DNA of 64,000 bases, taken from NCBI GenBank assembly GCA_964035545.1, contig CAXIUT010000183.1:1550001-1614000 (forward strand). The letters are read 5' to 3'. Within the stretch, counting starts at the first letter, position 1. The number at the start of each line of letters is the position of its first letter. Shown here in pieces: positions 60,261-64,000 of the stretch. Origin of the DNA: Bugula neritina (Eukaryota > Bryozoa > Gymnolaemata > Cheilostomatida > Bugulidae). A program made the translations under genes and the position numbers. Under the pieces are notes generated by a model, which made no database searches, was not told the origin of the DNA, and saw nothing but the letters and a program-made list of their open reading frames with translations.

Positions 60261-63200
60261 CCGAAATATATGGTAAACTACTGCAACATACTACAACATA
60301 TTGAAATACACTGCAACACATTGAAATATACTGCAACATACCTAAATATACGGTAATATACTGAAATTCACTGTAACGCATTGCAAAATACTGCAACATA
60401 CTGAAATTCACTGTGACACACTGAAATACGCTGCAAAATACTACAACATACTGAAATAAACTGTAACATATTGAAATACACTACAACACATTGAAAAATA
60501 CTGCAACATACTGAAATATACTGTAACACACTGAAATATACTGCAACATACTGAAATACACTGTAACATACTGAAATATACTGCAACATACTGAAATACA
60601 CTGCTACATACGGAAATATTCTGCAACATACTGCAACATACTGCAATATACTGTAACATACTGAAATACACTGCAACATACTACAACATATTGAAATACA
60701 CTGCAACACATTGAAATACACTGCAACTTACCGAATATATGGTAAACTACTGAAATATACTGTAACGCATTGAAAAATACTGCAACATACTGAAATATAT
60801 TGCGACACATTGCAATATACTGTAACATACTGAAAAATGCTGTAGCACACTGAAATATACTGCAATTCACTGAAATATACTGCAACATACTGAAATACAC
60901 CGCAACATCCTACAACATACTGAAATACACTGTAACATATTGAAATACACTGCAACACATTGAAATATACTGCAACATAACGAAACATATGGTAAACTAC
61001 TGAAATAAATTTTAACACATTGGAAAATACTGCAACATACTGAAATATATTATAACACATTGAAAAATACTGCAACATACTGAAGTATACTGTAACACAC
61101 TGAAGTACACTGCAACTCACTGAAATATACTGCAACATACTGAAATAAACTGCTACATACTGAAATATACTGCAACATACTGCAACATACTGAAATACAC
61201 TGCAACATACTACAACATACTGAAATACACTGCAACACATTGCAATATACTGCAACATACCTAAATATACGGTAATCTACCGAAATATACTGTAACGCAT
61301 TGCAAAATACTGCAACATACTGAAATACACTGCGACACACTGAAGTACGCTGCAAAATACTACAACATACTGAAATAAACTGTAACATATTGAAATACAC
61401 TGCAATACATTGATAAATAATGCAATATACTGAAATATACTGTAACACACTGAAATATACTGCAACATACTGAAATACACTGTAACATACTGAAATATAC
61501 TGCAACGTACTGAAATACACTGCTACATACTGAAATATACTGTAACATACTGCAACATACTGAAATACACTGTAACATACTGAGATACACTGCAACATAC
61601 TACAACATATTGAAATACACTGCAACACATTGAAATATACTGCAGCATAACGAAATATATGGTAAACTAATGAAATATATTTTAACACATTGAAAAATAC
61701 TGCAACATACTGAAATATACTGCGACACCTAGCAATATACTGTAACATACTGAAATATGCTCTAGCACACTGAAATACAATGCAACTCACTGAAATATAC
61801 TGCAACATACTGAAATACACTGCAACATCCTACAACATGCAGAAATACACTGTAACATATTGAAATACACTGCAACACTTTGAAACATACTGCAACATAC
61901 TGAAATATATGGTAAACTACTGCAACATACTACAACATATTGAAATACACTGCAACACATTGAAATATACTGCAACATACCTAAATATACGGTAATATAC
62001 TGAAATTCACTGTAACGCATTGCAAAATACTGCAACATACTGAAATTCACTGTGACACACTGAAATACGCTGCAAAATACTACAACATACTGAAATAAAC
62101 TGTAACATATTGAAATACACTACAACACATTGAAAATTACTGCAACATACTGAAATATACTGTAACACACTGAAATATACTGCAACATACTGAAATACAC
62201 TGTAACATACTGAAATATACTGCAACATACTGAAATACACTGCTACATACGGAAATATTCTGCAACATACTGCAACATACTGCAATACACTGTAACATAC
62301 TGAAACACACTGCAACATACTACAACATATTGAAATACACTGCAACACATTGAAATACACTGCAACTTACCGAATATATGGTAAACTACTGAAATATACT
62401 GTAACGCATTGAAAAATACTGCAACATACTGAAATATATTGCGACACATTGCAATATACTGTAACATACTGAAAAATGCTGTAGCACACTGAAATATGCT
62501 GCAATTCACTGAAATATACTGCAACATACTGAAATACACCGCAACATCCTACAACATACTGAAATACACTGTAACATATTGAAATACACTGCAACACATT
62601 GAAATATACTGCAACATAACGAAACATATGGTAAACTACTGAAATAAATTTTAACACATTGAAAAATACTGCAACATACTGAAATATATTATAACACATT
62701 GAAAAATACTGCAACATACTGAAGTATACTGTAACACACTGAAGTACACTGCAACTCACTGAAATATACTGCAATATACAGAAATACACTGCAACATCCT
62801 ACAAAATGCTGAAATACACTGTAACATATTGAAATACACTGCAACACATTGAAATATACTGCAACATACCCAAATATATGGTAAACTACTGAAATATACT
62901 GTAACACATTGACAAATACTGCAACATACTGAAATATACTGCAACATACCTAAATATACGGTAATATACTGAAATATACTGTAACACACCGAAATATACT
63001 GCAACATACTGAATTACCCTGCTACATACTGAAATATACTGCAACATACTGCAACATACTGAAATACACTGTAACATACTGAAATAAACTGCAACATACT
63101 ACAACATATTGAAATACACTGCAACACATTGAAGTATACCGCAACATACCTAAATATACGGTAATATACTGAAATATACTGTAACACATTGAAAAAACTG

Positions 63201-63807
63201 CAACATACTGAAATACACTGCAACACACTGAAATACACCGCAAAAAACTACAATATACTGAAATACACTGTAACATATTGAAATCCACTGCAACACATTG
63301 AAATATACTGCAACATACCGAAATATATGGTAAACTAATGAAATATACTGTAACACATTGAAAAATACCTCAACATACTGAAATATACTGCGACACATTG
63401 CAATATACTGTAACATATTGAAATATGCTGTAGCACACTGAAATACACTGCAACATCCTACAACATACTGAAATACACTGTAACATATTGAAATACACTC
63501 CAAGAAATTGAAATAGACTGCAACATAACAAAATATATGGTAAACTACTGAAATATACTTTAACACATTGAAAAATACTGCAACATACAGAAATATACTG
63601 TAACACACTGAAATATACTGCAACATACTGAAATACACTGCTACATACTGAAATATACTGCAACATACTGCAACAAACTGCAACATACTGAAATACACTG
63701 TAACATATTGAAGTACACTGCAACACATTGAAATATACTGCAACATACCAAAATATATGGTAAACAACTGAAATATACTTTAACACATTGAAAAATACTG
63801 CAACATA
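60261..63807. repeat. 3,547-bp tandem duplication, copy 2
   Basis: The join at 60,255-60,275 links TTGAAAAATACTGCAACATA (as at 52,417) to CCGAAATATATGGTAAAC (as at 56,714). At the end of copy 2 the sequence instead continues to CTGAAATATACTGCGACAC, so there are exactly two copies. Near identity implies this is among the youngest events in the window. Confidence 0.92.
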
Positions 63808-64000
63808 CTGAAATATACTGCGACACTTTGCAATATACTGTAACATACCGAAATATGCTCTAGCGCACTGAAATACACTGCAACTCACTGAAATATATTG
63901 CAACATACTGAAATACACTGTGACATCCTGAAATATACTGCAACATACTGAAATACACTGCTACATACTGAAATATACTGCAACATACTGCAACATACTG

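Larger units (their letters stand above)
1..64000. repeat. Satellite array, 10-bp half-unit / 20-bp monomer
   Basis: The entire window consists of head-to-tail copies of a 20-bp monomer with consensus AAATATACTGCAACATACTG, itself two related 10-bp halves sharing the 3' motif ATACTG. The A half is AAATAYACTG. The B half is YAACATACTG, CAACACATTG or similar. Alternation of A and B is usual but not strict, since runs such as B-B occur where CAACATACTG is doubled, so the true unit is 10 bp. Diverged halves such as ATATATGGTAAACTACTG, CCTAAATATACGGTAA, GCGACACATTG, GCTACATACTG and ATCCTACAACATACTG recur in fixed order and define higher-order repeats. All copies have one orientation. No unique DNA, transposon, telomeric repeat or gene interrupts the array, and both ends run off the window. 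Such an array is typical of eukaryotic heterochromatin. Chromosomal position and host cannot be determined from the sequence. Confidence 0.98.
55137..64000. repeat. 7,824-bp tandem duplication, copy 2 (enlarged, runs off window)
   Basis: Collinear with copy 1 at +7,824 to about 60,260. It is then interrupted by a second copy of 56,714-60,260, and from 63,808 continues at +11,371 (7,824 plus 3,547), matching 52,437-52,629 at the window edge. The copies differ at isolated bases, for example CTGAATTATACTG at 48,151 against CTGAAATATACTG at 55,975. Confidence 0.9.

Noticed and set aside
1-64000. A very large Cys-rich repetitive protein gene family on the minus strand
   Set aside because: All three minus frames give the same peptide, the frames overlap each other, there is no non-repetitive domain, and frame-breaking changes are freely inherited. 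Openness follows from the stop-free consensus.
1-64000. CRISPR array
   Set aside because: Repeats are contiguous 10/20-bp units without unique spacers, and there are no cas genes.
1-64000. Telomeric repeats, tRNA or rRNA genes
   Set aside because: No telomere-like G-rich hexamers or heptamers, no cloverleaf-forming stretch and no conserved rRNA segment are visible. The sequence is satellite throughout.
1-64000. Hairpin or cruciform-forming satellite
   Set aside because: The monomer is strand-asymmetric: ATACTG is abundant on the plus strand but its complement CAGTAT is absent from the consensus. Only tiny palindromes such as TGCA, TTCGAA and ATAATTAT occur.

Overview
The whole window is one uninterrupted tandem-repeat (satellite) array. 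I found no protein-coding gene, RNA gene, mobile element, CRISPR array or unique flanking sequence in it. The basic unit is 10 bp. It usually alternates between an A half (AAATAYACTG) and a B half (YAACATACTG or CAACACATTG), giving a 20-bp monomer with consensus AAATATACTGCAACATACTG. The array is AT-rich, with 2 to 4 G/C per 10-bp half in the consensus. An array of this size with nested higher-order units is typical of eukaryotic heterochromatin (pericentromeric, subtelomeric, or on a sex or B chromosome). I cannot name the organism or the chromosomal location from sequence alone.

The organisation is hierarchical: 10-bp half-units, 20-bp monomers, an irregular intermediate unit of roughly 250 bp marked by GGTAA-bearing variants, a 3,077-bp higher-order repeat (HOR), and compound units of 6.35 to 9.07 kb. 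By region: 1-9,100 is a mosaic of older blocks, with duplicates offset by 6,377, 2,798, 4,058 and 4,357 bp. 10,138-20,536 holds three tandem copies of the 3,077-bp HOR, the middle one enlarged by a 1,168-bp internal tandem duplication. 20,719-45,194 holds three successive large units (6,354, 9,071 and 9,051 bp), and part of a fourth follows to about 49,145. 47,313 to the window end is a 7,824-bp tandem duplication. Its first copy contains a 1,639-bp and a roughly 2.4-kb tandem duplication, and its second copy contains a 3,547-bp tandem duplication.

The most informative result is the register of the array. I followed the position of the conserved ACTG modulo 10 from base 1 to base 64,000. All phase changes are explained by 46 one-base losses, which are copies of three ancestral events, and four copies of one 7-bp gain. 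Every large duplication offset is a multiple of 10 after correcting for these. The many minus-strand open frames (up to 325 codons) are a by-product of the repeat: the consensus has no stop on that strand, and since 20 is not a multiple of 3 all three frames encode the same cyclic peptide. I do not regard them as genes.

Repeat unit boundaries are arbitrary in phase unless a junction is described. Offsets come from matching variant motifs by eye, so edges are accurate to about 10-50 bp unless stated otherwise.
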